Shown: piece after piece, positions 1 through 14,115 of the stretch | How the letters are laid out: the number at the start of each line of letters is the position of its first letter | Numbering within the stretch: position 1 is the first letter of the stretch | Assembly (NCBI GenBank): GCA_014549065.1 | Contig: JACDOX010000031.1 | Span: forward strand, 1,790,062-1,854,061 | DNA from: Cardinalis cardinalis | Taxonomy: Eukaryota; Chordata; Aves; Passeriformes; Cardinalidae | Direction: 5' to 3' | DNA length: 64,000 nt | Translations under genes and position numbers: made by a program | The notes under the pieces: model-generated | Databases searched by the model: none | What the model saw: the letters and a program-made list of their open reading frames with translations, nothing else | What the model was told of the DNA's origin: nothing

Positions 1-2819
1 TTCTTTGTGTCCACAATCAGTGATACATTTTTCTTCCCAAGCTTTGCTAACCTCCCCCTAGGCCTGAGATCACTGAAGCATGTCAAGCCCTAAACTTCAG
101 CAAGTTCTACAGACAAGTAATTTATCCTCCAACACAGACAGCAGTACCACCTTTATACAGCCCAAGTTCCAGGTATCCACAGAGACATATCTGGGGGGCC
201 TTGGTGGCCATTGGTGGTCTCAGATGCCATCTGTCCCATAATTGNGGTGATCCTTGTTTGACCAGCGATATGTGTATGAGCCATTGTTTCTTTTCACACA
301 GTTTGCCATGGTGAACATTTTTGTCCAGATCCATTAACCAGAGTGTGCTGACCAGATCTCACCTTTACCAGGGCCGGAATTAGGGCCTTCCTGTCTCAAA
401 TTCATCCCTTCTCTGCCCACTGTGGTGGTTAATTTATGGCTAGTTCCTTCTGTGTCCTAGCAGTGTTTGAGACAGGCAACTGTGCTCTTTAACTCTTTAA
501 CANACATTTAACTCTCTCAAAGAACAGGACAAGAAAGCAAAACTCANCAATTGGGAGGGTCACTTAGCATATGACTAAACCCAAGTTCAAATCATTCCTC
601 CTTTTGATAAGAGNTTATTTTTACCAGCAGACTACCTTAACCACTGAGTTATAATTTTTTTGTGTAAGGGAGCACAATTGCCTGGGGTTTTTTACCTCCT
701 GAAAGTTTAAATATTCTCTGGAAAAAGAATAATNCCACAGCCCTTTTACTATGGCATTCAAATATTGGCCTCACTACTGTCAAAACGAATATTTAGATAA
801 TATGTATGGAATTCTAGNTTTTTCTTTTGATGTTGTAATTTCTCAGCACTTTATCATTTGAATGATTAAAATAGGTAGACATAAGAATTATTTTTTAATA
901 TGGTGTAGCAACAGCTATTGTGCAGAGGCAGAAGAACTTATAAACACTTTCACTAGATTAAGTTACTGTCAAAGTGAGAACAGCATTTCACAAAGTCTGG
1001 TATGAAATACCATAATGCACNAGAGATAATGTTGTGTTTCATGGATTAACTTTTGCCAGCCAAGCCATTTCCTTTAGTTATTGTAGGTTGCTGTTCCTGG
1101 GGAAGACCTTTCAACTGGATAAATTAAGGCATGCAATCTTTTTTTAACCACACCTTTCTGAATGCAGGAAGGAGCACTGTCAGAGCTTTTTCATATGCAT
1201 TTTTTGAATGCTAAGAAAACCTTAGTCACAATACAGACGTATTTGCAGCCCATTGTTCTCCCAAAGGGTGGGGCAAAGTTCATAAACTAAAGGAGGAAGA
1301 AAAAATGTCATAAATATTATGCAAAATGTCTCAAACTTTTCACATCTTCTAGTTGCCCCAGAAAATGTCTGAGCAGTGTCTTCTATTCATAGCAGGTGCC
1401 AGTACATTTCATGGAGNTACACAGTCTTCAATGTTATTGGGCCCGATTTTCTCACAGTTTGGATAGGTCCTGACTCTGCAAATAAGTTAAATATATTTCA
1501 GAAATCCCCAAAAGTCTGGTCTATAGCATGATAAACGTGAGTATTTTGATCTTGCACCACTGCCATTACTGCCTCAGCTAGAGAACATAGTTACTAGTTT
1601 TATCAGTTACTGATAAGATCAGTTATTTGAGGAAAATTGTGCTGAAAATCTGGCTAAATCCAATGACATCTGTGTGGCACCAGATGAATGGGTGTAACCA
1701 GTTTTGTAGCTTATGTCATTGATAAATAGCTAATTTGTTAATTTGTTACCAGTTTCTGAATTAACAAAGAACATTCACATAGGCAGCTAAAGAATGAGAT
1801 TGTGACCTAGAGTAGTACGGGGAGTGTGAGAATTAGGATTAGATGGGCTTTTTTCATTAAAAAGTGACTTTGTAATGTCTCTATCAAATCCCCACTGTGA
1901 GAGCTCTGGGAAAGAACAAACAGTGCAGANCTCAGGAAAAACCATCTCTAAAATATGTTAGAAGAGGCAAAGTTAAAAAGAGAAAAGTTTTTTCCTGCTC
2001 CTTGTCTGAAATTTTCTTATAGCATTTAATTGGTCATGGGCACTGTAAATACATAGGAGACAACCCTCACAGGCTGTTCTTTTTTATATTGCAGATAAGG
2101 AGATGTATCTGCCCCAAAGAATGATTTCCATGTGGGGAAGTTCACATTGCACTTGTCTGATGGACTGGTTCTCCTCTCCTTGCCCTGGTATTGTGTTCTG
2201 ATTTTCTGCTAGGGCTAAGCGNCCTTCTCTTGTAATTCCTTCTTTTATTATTTGTATGAAATTAGATGACTGAGAACTTGATTGTCATTTGAAAGCCTAC
2301 ATGGAAATTCCATACCAATCAAAACAACCCAACAAACAAATATCCCACGTATTTAATGAAATCTTCCTTTGATGTACATTCCATACTGGTGTTATCAGCT
2401 CGCTTAACTGCTGTGCATGATAGCCAAATGGCACAGATTTTGATCCTGCTCTCTATCCTAAAACTGAATATGGACATGGCAGAAAGGAAGGTTCCTGGAA
2501 GATGCTGGCTGTGGTATAGTTAGCACAGAACAGCTTAGTAAAAGAGTTGTTAGAAAATATGTTCTAAAATCAATAACTGCAAAAATAAGACACAGACCAA
2601 ATGTGTATTGGAAAGGGTAGAGTTGAACTTAAAAAGATTCAAAGAAGAAAAAAAAANGATGATTGAAGATGCATAATTACTTCTCCCCGCACTGAACAAA
2701 TGCATCAGCTAAGACTGTCTTAGTGTGGTGAAAGGAGGTGTAAGTGTAAAAACATCACAAACTGTATGAGAAAGGTGTATTTCAATTCTCCCCAGTACAA
2801 GAGCTATTTGGCATCAACA
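1..2819. other. Unique AT-rich DNA, no gene recognised
   Basis: I see no repeat family, RNA gene or convincing coding exon here. The only sizeable open frame, about 70 codons on the minus strand at 122-334, lacks recognisable motifs and shows no clear splice context. The stretch is typical AT-rich intergenic or intronic bird DNA with scattered single N calls. Confidence 0.6.
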
Positions 2820-2895
2820 GAGAAGAGAAGAGATGAGAAGAGAAGAGAAGAGAAGAGAAGAGAAGAGAAGAGAAGAGAAGAGAAGAGAAGAGAAA
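2820..2895. repeat. (AGAAG)n pentanucleotide microsatellite
   Basis: About fifteen near-perfect copies of the five-base unit AGAAG run without interruption apart from one early variant (AGATG). The tract reads open in several frames, giving low-complexity Arg/Glu/Lys peptides on the plus strand and Ser/Leu/Phe peptides on the minus strand. These are artefacts of the repeat and not genes. A second array of the same unit lies at 54691-54805. Confidence 0.97.
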
Positions 2896-3013
2896 AAGGA
2901 AAAACAGAGAGGGATTTCTTTCTGAATGTAGGATGTAGGCTCTCCTTGCTGCAGAAAGATGTATCTCCAATAGTTTATGAAATAGTTTATTTATACTCAT
3001 GCCTGCCTGTACT

Positions 3014-3076
3014 TGTGCATGTGTGTGTGTATGTGAGTATGTACTTATATAGGCATGTGTGTGTACCCCTATGTGT
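3014..3076. repeat. TG-rich imperfect dinucleotide tract
   Basis: A degenerate run of TG, with TATG and CATG interruptions, lies about 120 bases beyond the pentanucleotide array. It looks like a decayed (TG)n microsatellite. Confidence 0.7.
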
Positions 3077-6000
3077 CAAATAGCTGAATGAGACACAAGC
3101 CTGAGGAAGACAAAAGCAGTGATGGTTACTAAATAAACAGAAATTCCATTGGGCTAAAGAGAAGCCTGAGAAGCGAATTGATAGAGACTCTAAGGACACT
3201 TAGGGGAAGCAACTTAAATGCTCTCCCTGTTCTTCCACTCTTTCCTGANCTCCAGAATTTTGCTTTTGGCAGCTGTTGGAGACAGAATACGGGCCTGACC
3301 AAGGAGAGCCACNGTCGTGTTATGCCCCTCTGGTGAAAATTTGTACAATGCACATAACTTAAATTACATTAAAATTCTTTCCTAATTCTTTGATGATAAT
3401 GCAAACAATTAGCAATACAATCAAAGAGATACCATTTTTCNATGGAATGTTGATTCATCAGGTATTAAAATAAATCTTAGTGAAGGGCTTGTCATTCAGC
3501 CCCTCAACTGAGAGTCATAGAGCATTGTCACTTTAATTCTGCAGACTNTCTTCTCTGTTTACATGACAAATGTGGAAAGTATGCAAATATGTAAACATGG
3601 AGAGAATTTTACTTTGTTCGTACACGTTTAAGACCCTTTCCTTACTAATAAATACCTTTGCAATCCAGTAAAAATTTTTCACCTGTTCAAATAACAGAAA
3701 AAATAGCAAAGCAGATTTATGTACTTGATCTGCAGGAGTAAAATTTAAAATGGTATCACAGAAATGGCATCAGCCCTCCACATTCCCCTTCCCTGTAAAA
3801 TAATTCAGCTGGCTTGTTGTTCTCCCTTATCCGTGGAATTAGAAGGTTTAGTAGCATTTCCAAGCATCTTCCAAGGAATAAACTTCAGGTGCAGATTTTA
3901 ATCACAAACTATGTGAAGAAAAGGAGAATACATTTCCTTAATCAACACATCTGCAAACAGGGCCTTATGAGCTGGGAAGCTGAAGGAATAACTGAACTTT
4001 CTTCTTGTCTTTTCAAAAATCATGTCCTTTGATATAAACTGGCTAATAGATTGGTATCAAAGTCAATACATTTTAAATATCAACTTTTCNTTCCCTTTTA
4101 TTTTGAGTAAATTATATTCTTCTAAAAATTGTTTTCCAAATTGTGANTACTTTGGAAAGAATGTTGGCAGAAAAAAAGAACTTTTACATGAGTTTTAATG
4201 TTCAGTACATGAAAAAGAATTGAAGGGTTTTTAATTAGTTTTTGTTGCTGCTGCTAAATGAAATTAAAACAAGGCTGGGCTTTGAAATTGGATGATTTTT
4301 AAATAATTTGGGTGATATTACAGGGGAAAGAATCAAAACAGAATGATTATAATTATCCNGATGTAATCACAGAGGCCCAGATAAGTTCCTCAGGTTCCAG
4401 ATCCTGCCACAGTGCAGTAAGAGCATAATGTGAGGAACCCAGTAATTTCAGGTGTAGGCTTCTCTGGATCTCTCTCTCCATTAGCTCATCTCCCCTGGAT
4501 CTCTCAGGCTATTNGCCTGGGAGAGCTAAATGCCAATTAATGTCTAAGTAAAGAATTTGAATTCTACTCAATGAAGGAGACGCAAGAGCAGTGACAGCAC
4601 TTTTCAAACACTTGTTTCCTCAGAGCTGGGCGAGACTTTCCATCACAGGCCCTATTTAACAAAAAAAGCTAGACTACATCAAAAGCTAGGCTCCTATCTC
4701 TAAATGTATCACTCAAGACACCCCTAATGTAATCTCACACAAAAGCAGATTAAAGTAGGTCAGAGGCTTGGGCTGTGAAAGTTACTATTTCTCTCCACTG
4801 TTTTGAAAGGAAGCCTAAAAATGACAAGTCAGATTTAGGCACCTACATTGTAGATACCTATACATGTCAAATGAATTCCATGTAGTGGCAGAATTTCAAA
4901 GTTTTTTTTTCTCTTGCAGAAAGCAATGACTTCTTGTCATATTAAAAAGAAAAGGAAATGAGGATGCAGGGGTATTTTTCTCTCTGTCTGGACAAAATTC
5001 AAGCTTATTCTGCAGCATCAACAGTACTGCATCTATAACAGTGTGCTCCCCTACTGCACTGTAGCCNTTCACACAAAAAGTGTGTCTAGAAAACTATAAT
5101 CTGGCCATGTAGGAGAAGGACACACAAAGAAATTGTAAGATGAGAGAAAAGAGAAGAGTTAAAAACAAACAAACAAAAAAAGTGCTTTCCTGACAGTTTC
5201 ATGCCTTTCACTTACCGATACTAAGGAAATATTACTTTAATTCTTTAACTCTTAGAAAGAACATGTCAAATGTCTGCATTTGATTCCTCTAGCTATAGCA
5301 ACAGTAAAACTTGAATTTTGGTATTTCACTGCTTTACTTGTAGATGTCTATAGTCCCTGTGTTCACATCCCTGACCTCCAGATAGAGCAGTATAAATGAG
5401 TTTTAACATTTTCTACGAATTTGTGAATAGAACCTCATAGTATTGTACATAATCACAATCTTTGAATTCTAATTTTTTTCTTAGTTTTCATAATATAACT
5501 TTGAAATAAGCAATTCTGCTCCAGAATATTTGAGACTTCTAAACTCACAGTGCAAAACTCATTTTGGTTGAAGCAGAAAGCTCCAAGCCAGTGAGCTTTG
5601 TTGTAACTTAATTATATGGCCAAGNTGGGTGTGTGAAAATATCCAGTGCTCACTGGAGAATAAATTGCTGGGTTTGGTTTTTCTTGATTTACAAGTTGCT
5701 ATAAGTGGTGCATGTTCCCAGGGAGTGGTGAAAAGTAGGGGTGTGTTAAACAGGTTTAAGAACATTTTAAAGAAACACTGTCAGGTTTGAAACATAGTAG
5801 ATTTGGTGTACATCCTCCCTCATTCCAAATAACATTTTCTGTTTCTGTGGTTACAAACAGCTGAGCTGCACACTGACTCTCTGTTTAAGCAATACCACAA
5901 AATCCAGTGTAGCAGTTTTGTGTCACACTGTTGCTCTCCTTTTTTTTCTCTATTTTTGCCATCAGTGGGGAAACGAAACTGCCAGAATTGCTGCTCTATG

Positions 6001-6733
6001 CACTCCTTGGAGAGCTCAATGCACATGCCTTTGAGTTGAGCCAGTAAAATCTTGTGGTTTTTTCTGCAAAAAATAGCTGTGGTGAGGACAAGCAGCTTCA
6101 GGATCAAACAATTTATCTGCTCAGAGTTGTACAATAGTTATTTGATAGTGTTGCTGGGGCCACCACTTCAAGGTCTGAAACTCCCCAGTATAAAGTCTGG
6201 GCTGCAAGTTCCCAGGAACCTTGGAAAAGTCACATGATTTTGAACCTAAATCTTTTTTGTTTGTCGGAAGTCTTGCATGGAGAATGGACATAATTTTAAA
6301 TCTTTTATAAACATAGCAATGATTTTGAGCCTTGGAGACCTAGTGGGTGTTCCCTTCTTCTGGATATCCTACTGGAACTAAGGAAAATTCCAATTAAATT
6401 GAAAATAAACTTTCTCAAACAGATTTCACAAGAGATGTCTGGAATATCCATTTCAATAGCTTGTTTAGTGTAGGAGAATAGCATCAGCTGAGCAGAGTGT
6501 ATATACAAAATTCTGTACATACAAAAAGCCATTTGCCATTACTGCAAACAACACTGAAGTCTTTGTTTGGAAGGATTCCATGTTATTCTCTGGGCAACAT
6601 TTTGCAACCACTTTTTCTTCCCAAAGCTGGTAAATCTGNTAATTTTATTTCTCTGTCCTGCGGCATTATTCTATTGTACTTACAGTGTTATTCAAAATTG
6701 TGTAAAATAAAAACATTCAATACCAGAAGGTCC
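3077..6733. other. Unique AT-rich DNA, no gene recognised
   Basis: No transposon family or RNA gene is recognisable by eye. Open frames such as the 104-codon one on the minus strand at 5820-6134 have no domain-like composition and no clear splice context. Parts such as 4230-4340 are strikingly AT-rich with homeodomain-like TAAT cores and could be conserved non-coding DNA, but that cannot be judged without alignment. Confidence 0.5.
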
Positions 6734-6909
6734 AGGAGAATCATAGAATATCCTGAGCTGGAAGGGACACACAGGATCATNGAGTCCAACTCCTGGCCTT
6801 GCATGGGACATCCTCAAGAACCACACCCCATGACTGAGATCATTGTCCAAACACTTCTTGAACTCTGGCAGACTTTGAGTCATGACCTCTTCCCAGGAAA
6901 CCTGTTCAG
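6734..6909 (-). mobile_element. CR1 LINE, 3'-end fragment (antisense)
   Basis: The plus strand begins with ATCATAGAATATCCTGAG, the reverse complement of the CR1 3' terminus. It continues through the antisense 3' untranslated region: the 'ggaaggga cacacaggatcat' stretch, then the 'gagtccaactcctgg' block, then the region before the RT C-terminus. Only about 175 bases remain, so this is a strongly 5'-truncated copy, the usual CR1 outcome. It encodes no intact protein. CR1 is the dominant LINE of bird genomes; its reverse transcriptase primes at the target and usually stops early. Confidence 0.88.
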
Positions 6910-8651
6910 TATTTAGTTATTTGAGTCAATACATCTTTTAAATTCCCCCTTCCAAAGGTAATAAGGGAGCACCATGACATGTTCACAAATCATTGTTTGC
7001 CAGAACAACACTTAGTCCATGAAAAGGGGAGGGAGAGTTGTGACTTGCAAGTGCCACTGTTGGGAAGACACAGAGCAGAGGGAGACTGAAATTTGGAAGC
7101 AGGTATCAAAGTAACTGAACAGGATTTGAAATAAGAATGAAGGAAAAATATGTCAAAGGAAAAATGGAAGCAAGAAAGGATCTCAAAGGTCAAAGATCAG
7201 TCTGATTTCATATACTGACAGTGCAAATCCTCCATGGCAGTGTTCATGAGGAGTTTCAAGAACAGTATCCTTGTAAATGAAGATTAATGTCTCCTTCTAC
7301 TTTAAGCAATGGTAGAGATGNTTATGTAAAAAAATAGAAAATTCTTTGCCCGGAAATTGTACACTTTAGAAAAACTGCAATCAAATGAAGAGAGACAGGA
7401 TGAGCAGTGGTGTTGCATGAGAACTATGTNATGAACAATGCATGGTATGTCAGCTATTCCATCCACATGGCTTGTGTTTGGGACAGATTAATATCTGAAT
7501 TAAGCTGCAGGAGGAGCAAATAAAGGCAAACACAGAGGATGAGGAAAAAGGGTTGATGAGTTGCAAACAAGGGAACCAAGTGATTTGAAGACAATGCCGC
7601 AAACAAGCAATACTCAGAAGTTTGGGCATGAGGGCAAGGGCATTTATAGCCTCTCAATACAATTTTTTCTCAGGGTTTTGCAAGGTCAGCCTCCTAAACA
7701 GCCAAAGGTATCACTGCGGGGACTGCATGTTCAGGAAACACCACAGAGATTGTCATGAACCAGTATCTCTATAATTTATCTAACTGTACAGTGCAGTGAT
7801 CCAGTAAATGGGTGTTGACAATAGGTTTTGCAGTGAACACCAAGGGTGTGGTTTCTTTATCAGTTTAAACAGATCTAGTACCACATTCCCACCAAAAGCA
7901 ACAGTTGTGCCTGGCCTGTCCTGCCTTTGGCTGCGCTCTCCAACTAGTCCCTTAGATTGCCTTGGTCAGATCACCAAATATCAAGATTTAATTCGCTGCA
8001 AGTCTCATAATCAAAAGGACTGAAACAAAGTATGTGGAGAAAAAAATATTCCAGATAGACCAAGTCTGTTCCATTGCCAGGATGTGTTTGGGTGGTTTAC
8101 ATCAGTCNGGAAACCAGCTCCTTCAAGTTAGCACCTTGATTTAGTAACAATTGGAACCAAAAAAACCCTCAAAACCAATATTTTAACCTCTCTCTAAATT
8201 CAGTCTTATTGTAATAAGTGATTATTATTAGTAATTTCCCTGCCCTAACAGCTACAGTGTTTTTNATACAAGAGGTGTCCCACAGGATTTCAATTGAAAG
8301 GATTTTCTAACACTTAGAAGGAACCATCTATGGCCTTTCTGAGGGTGTCCAAAGTTTCTTGAAGTGCTGCATTAGCTTTTGTCTCATCTACAAANCACAC
8401 TTTGTTCAGATCTCTACATGCATATGTATGGGAAAGATTAGTAAAAACATTATTTGGTATATATGGGTGATTTGCCAATTATTACCAATTCATGCTCTTT
8501 TCCATATGGAGTAACTTTGTCTGATATTAACACTTTTTTTCACATAAATGGTCTTTGATATCTTTCAGGCACTTCTGGAAAGGGTAAAATTTGAGGATAG
8601 GATTTGAATGACAGGAACTTTTGTCACTTGAGGTTTAAAAGAAGCTGTCTG
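6910..8651. other. Unique DNA, no gene recognised
   Basis: No repeat family or exon could be supported. The short open frames at 7454-8023 have no recognisable motifs. Confidence 0.5.
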
Positions 8652-9320
8652 ACCTCCAAAGTGGTCAAAAGTGCTCCAGTACTTTATCCATCACTGCACT
8701 GGACTCCAGTAGGCCATACCGTTTTTGAACTGGGTAATCCAGAACTGGACACAGTACTCCAGATGCGGCCTCACCAATGTTGAAGAGAAGAGGGATCCTC
8801 TTCCTTATCCTGCTGGCAATGCTGTTATTAATGTAGCCCAGAAAGCTGCTGCCTTTTTGCCATGAAGGGTGTGTTGGCAGCTCATGATCATCTGGTTTTC
8901 CATTTCCTGAAAACTTTCACTCCAAGGACCTTTTAGGCAAAGCAACTGTCCAGCCAGTGTGTCCTCAGCATGTACTGGTGTTTGGAGTTACTCCTCCACA
9001 CATATAAGGGCTTGCCTTTACTATTACTGAAGCTGAGATTCCTCTCTGCCCTGCTCTCCAGCTTGTTTCAGTCCCTCTGAATGGCAGCANAACCACTGGC
9101 ACACCAGCCAGTCTGCCCAGTTTGTACCAGCTGTGAACCTGCTGCAGGTGCATTGGGCTCCTTCATCCTGATCACTCATAAATATGGAGAGCAGTATCAG
9201 CCCCAGAACTAAGCCCTGGTACACAGCACTAGTGCCTTTACCAGATTAGATTCAACCTTCTAAAGCACTTGTGACCATCCTACTTCTTGTGATGAAAGCC
9301 AATATCCCTTCTCCCTAAGC
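8652..9320 (-). mobile_element. CR1 LINE fragment, RT C-terminal half (antisense)
   Basis: On the plus strand the antisense CR1 signature 'acacagtactccagatg' followed by 'cggcctcacca' lies at about 8752-8777. It corresponds to the conserved RT region that reads LV(R)PHLEYC on the sense strand. The next blocks match the antisense connection to the RT thumb, including the segment 'gtccctctgaatggcagca' near 9070, and run to the region upstream of the FADD box near 9190-9240. The true 3' end is missing and the 5' side is truncated. Frameshifts and stops break the reading frame, so this is a dead copy. Both ends are approximate. Confidence 0.85.
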
Positions 9321-12300
9321 AGCATGTACACCATATAAATTGCTACTACCCCAGAGGGAGGACTAAGCCAGAATTAATAACTTTGAAAAGAAGCCCATGC
9401 TTTCTCTCTTTAATTATATAGATCTTCTTTTCATGTGACAGCATTAACCTGCTTCCTTCCTCATTTTGTCCCATTCTTGCCACATCCCATCTCTGACAAC
9501 CATGCAGAAAAAAATTAAGGGCTTCCTTAAACTCTTCATTTAATAACAAACAAGAAGGAAGGAGGTAATCACTCATACATTGGCAACTCTATAATTATAA
9601 AGTCAATGAAATGTAAACCATCTTCACTACTGCCTTCTAAATAATTTCTTGTAATTACTAAAATGCACTGATTTATTTTCATTCTTCTGTTATGACAGAA
9701 ATTACTATTAAAATTTTGCAAAAAGAAAGAATNTTAGAAGCCCAAAATCCAAAATTCACATGCAGGAAGATGTTTAAATGTAAGAATAAATTTGTATTAG
9801 AAGAAAATGAGATGAGCATAATAAAAAAGCATGTTTTATTGCAGTATTTCCACTGAGGTATTTAATCACTTGCACTTTTGTGTAAGTACTAGGGAAGTTG
9901 TTCCATGATGAACATCCAAGTTAATCTGAGTACAGATGTACTGTTTCTCATTAGCAGTAGTACTAGGGAAGGTAAAATAAACAACTGCTTTGATTTATCA
10001 ACAAGGTACAGAATATGCATTCAGGTCAATATATGACCACACACTAGAAGCAGACTTCATAGATAGTATGCAGATGAGTGCACTACTTTATGTGTATAAT
10101 TCCACAGTAAATTTAATGCATGTATAATATAAATATTAGTTTACTGAGCTTAAATATGGTCATGTACAAAATTAAAGTTCCACATGACAAGCTTTCTCTA
10201 CAGTTCTCCTGAGAAGCGTGCCACCGTACANTTGGAAGAAGTCCCAATTCTGAGCCCCTGGGCTGTTCATGCAGTCTCTGATCTCAAGGTGGCCACATGT
10301 CCCTTGTATTACTTTCTCATCAATTTGTAGTTAACAGAGTGGTTCTTAGTCAATACCTTGAGGAAATGGTGGTGAACACCCACCTGTCTCCAGTTCCAGA
10401 TGGCTAGGGTTCAGAATAAGGCTCCTGCAAGCCAGATGTAAGACATTCTCCGCCCTCAGNAATTCTGCACTGACCACTCCTAGGTGACTGCGCAAAGGGA
10501 AAGGGAATTTCAGGTGGCTCCATAATTAGGGATCTCTGGCTCCATGCATTATTTAAGGCGGGCAGAGATGGCCTGACTCAGGTTTGAGTGTAAAGTGGCA
10601 GACAAGTCACTGTTGTGGTGAGGTCACATAATCTCTGGTTATGTCTGACCTCCCTCAAACTTCTTTAATTTTATTGTTGAGACCTTCGAAAGCCCTACCC
10701 ACAAATTCAGGGAGAAAGCTGAGATTAAGACCAAGAAAAGTGCAAGTTCTGAAATTGTCATAAAACAGCACCAAACACGAGGGATTAGATTACTCCCTTG
10801 TAACAGACACAAGGAGGTATCTGCTCACCTCTCTCAGTGGATAGTGATTTTCAGTAAACATACCTAGGCATGTCCAGGTGTGAATTTTTACAGGTCTTGG
10901 ACTGGGATGTGCCCCAGCTATTGCTGCCCCTGCTTCCCAGCCCCATGCAGTGCCTTCAAGTCACAGCAGCCGTTCCATTTTGTTACACTGAAGCTTCAAA
11001 GAAGGATCAGACTTGAGAGCTTCTGCTGTTTCAGAATCACCCAGTGCAATAGACAGAAAAATCTGTGAAGGGTTTATTCATTATTTCTGGCACCACAAGA
11101 TGAATTTTCAGGAGGCTGCTCAAGGTGTATGGACAGATGTATAACTTTAACATTAATAAATGTTAAAGGAAGAGCAGTGCCCTTACTTCTGACTGCAGGT
11201 CCTTGCACCTTCNTCTGAATCATCTCCCTCCAGGTTCCATCAGAAACAAATTACTGTCCTGGATGGTGGGTAGGTCTAATCTACTGTGTCCATGCCTCTC
11301 TAAAGNAAAACATTAAAAGCAGAAGTGCGCTTTGTCCTACCACCCTTTGCAACAGAAAAGAGCAATTCAAACCAAGATATTGCCATTGAAATCTTACAAA
11401 TATTGAAGCAGGGTTACCCCTCATTTTTAAGTGTGATAATTTATTTAATTGATTTAATTTTCTACACTCTCTTTCAAAAAAANTCCAAATAATATTTTCA
11501 TCCAAATACTCATTAGTGCAAAGATCACAGGACANGACTATATAGACAAGTCTGAAGAGGAGACATAGTGCTAATTTAATTTAATCATCTATTAAGTATT
11601 TACATAAATACAGTCCTCTAAGGAAATAAGCTTTTATTTTGCCAAGAGCAGTTCCTTGAAGGATGATACGANAAGCAACTCTAAACATATTATTACAAAA
11701 GAGTATTTAGGAGTAAAAGAACTAATTTTAATTATATTGGATAATACTGAGGCTTCCCATTCTTTCAAAAATTAATTTATTCTGCTTGCACCATTTGATA
11801 GTTGCTTTCAGACACAGGCAGTAGGTTTTTCTCCTGTAACAAAGTCGTGTGTTCCATCCCCTTGGAAAGACACACCCTCTCTGAAATAATACAAGGCTCA
11901 GATAGTCTTCACCTGACTGGGCAACTGTAGAGAATAAAACAACCCCTCACCTTACTATGATCCAAGACAAGAACAGCTGCTTCCAGAGGGGTGAGACTTC
12001 CTCACAGACCCCACATACAGACCCTGCCCTCTTCAAGGGCTGCCTTCTCTACTGCAGTTACATCCATAGCAATCCCTTCCCTAGTTTACATTTCCTGCCA
12101 GATCATTTAAGGACTCAAACCAAGGCAAACCTATGCTTCAATGCAGGAAACTTTCTTTCAGGAATGAGGAGCTCAGGTAGCAACAGTATAATACAATAGT
12201 ACTGTTCACTTACACCTCCCCATACATTCTCCATTAAAAGCATTATTTAATTAATGTTATTTCACAAATAAGGAGAATTTGACTGTAAATAAATTTTGAT

Positions 12301-13840
12301 TTTGCTATTCGAGCAAGAAGGTTGCATAACAGCAACTGGTGTTAACTGGGATGATTCTGTAGCTCAGAGTTCATAGCAATGTTCACAGTGGTAAAATAGA
12401 TACAGTATTTTAACAAGGAGGTTCTGATAGAAAAATGCTGACATATACAGTCTATGCACTGTCTTTTGAAAGATTAAAAAACTTGTTCTGTAAAATNAAA
12501 TTTAAATCTAAAACTGGAACTTTAAAAAAGCCTCATCCTGCCTGTTGCCTCTTCCCAGAAAAATGTAAATTCTGTAGGAAGATTACTGTATTTGGAGTTC
12601 CCTACTGACATACAGATATGTCTCTGCAGAGGTATCTGCAAGGCTTGAAGCAAATAGCTTGGTGTCTGCCTCACATCTAAACTGGGAGTATCCAGATGAC
12701 CTAAAAGGAGTTTGGTGCAGTACAGGTTTTCAGGGTGGCTTAATGCAGCAGTCAGTGCTGGGCACATAATACACCAGAGGAGATGCAGAAGCCTTATTAT
12801 AAAACAAATCTGATCACAGCTGTGTAGTATGAAGGGGTCTCTCTTGTTTTATTCAGAGTTTATGACGTGTTGTTTCCTGCTTTTACCCAGGAAAAGGCCA
12901 CAGCTGTGCTGCCTCCTGCCTGTTAAACCAGAGCTTACTATGCTCTCCTAAACCGAAGACATGGCAGTTTCTTAGTCTGGGCATTAACTNATCCATATTT
13001 TGCATACACTCAAAGCAAAAGCACAAGGGAATAGCAGGAGTTCAAGCCGTTTTTCTAAAGAAAATATTCAGACTACAAATTGTGGAACAGGAGGATCCGT
13101 CTTCCCACACATCAGACACCAGGAGAAATAACCATCCTGTGTTTTTCAGTTGGTGTCTGTGGTACAGCTAGGAGTTGCTTAGCTATTTTGCTTTATATAA
13201 CCATATATACCATAAAAAATTTTGTCTTAGAACCTGAAAATTATTTAAAACATCACTTGTCCTGTCTGTGTATGCTTGCATCGGTCCATAAGCTTCCTGC
13301 TACATTTGACAAGGTAAATCCACAAGTTGTGTCTTCAGCTCTTTTCAAACTCCTGAAAAAAATACAGATTTCATAGTCTATCACAAAATCTCTTTTTTTC
13401 ATCCTGCAACACCATCNAGTTTTTGAATCCTCCATTTGTGTTACTAAAAAGTTATGATTGTTATAAATTGTGAAAGGTGCTTTATACCCTGAACTATATG
13501 GGGAAGGACTATCCAGATGAGTCCAGCTCAGAGCTTCCAGGTGTCATTCTAGTCTGNGTCCTGAGCCTGCACTTTTGCCTGTGAGCATAATGAATGTCTC
13601 TCAATTACTGTGGTCCTTTTTATTCACATGCATTCATTTGTCTTCAGTTAACAAGAGAACTACCACCAAAAAATGCATCCACAAGAGGGATTCTGAGAGT
13701 TAAACCAAATAACTGACACTCCTGTTTCTGCACAGATCATGCAGCAAAGACCATATGGACACTTGACAGATTTTATTCTGGGAGGAGGTGCTTTTTATAA
13801 AAGTGATATTTAATCTTACACTTGCTTGTTTGTGCTGCAG
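9321..13840. other. Unique AT-rich DNA, no gene recognised
   Basis: No repeat family or coding exon is supported. The stretch at about 10200-10640 is more GC-rich than its surroundings and could be an old unclassified repeat or LTR remnant, but I cannot name it. Open frames of 60-98 codons here have no recognisable features. Confidence 0.5.
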
Positions 13841-13930
13841 ATTCCCTGAAAACAGAGAGCGACGCCGAACTGCCGCTCTGGGTTCTAGAACATACGCNCA
13901 GCTTGGTGCAATGTGCACTCTGAGCACTAG
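13841..13930 (+). other. Weak candidate exon, unassigned
   Basis: A pyrimidine-rich tract ending in TGTGCTGCAG at 13840 makes a good 3' splice site. A possible but weak 5' splice site (ACTAG/GTGGAA) follows 90 bases later. Two of the three frames stay open across the block. It is unusually CpG-rich for this AT-rich neighbourhood, with four CpGs within about 25 bases near 13860-13883. In one frame it is Arg-rich, in the other acidic. I do not recognise either peptide. The block could equally be chance or a conserved non-coding element. Confidence 0.2.
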
Positions 13931-14115
13931 GTGGAAACAGAGCAATAAAAATAAGACCCGTNATCAACCCTTCAGCACAACAAATGGAAGAGCTTTTCTC
14001 AACATGACAGATCCCAGAAGGGGGGAATGGCAGCTAAAATCCACTTCATTTTGTTGGGGGGCTTCTGTCATACTCTCTTTTTTCACACAAGAATAAAATA
14101 AAATATTATCCTTAA

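Noticed and set aside
2766..3083. Open frames rich in Arg-Glu-Lys or Ser-Leu-Phe across the pentanucleotide array
   Set aside because: A pure five-base repeat without a stop codon is open in many frames; the peptides only translate the microsatellite. The same holds for 54658-54909.
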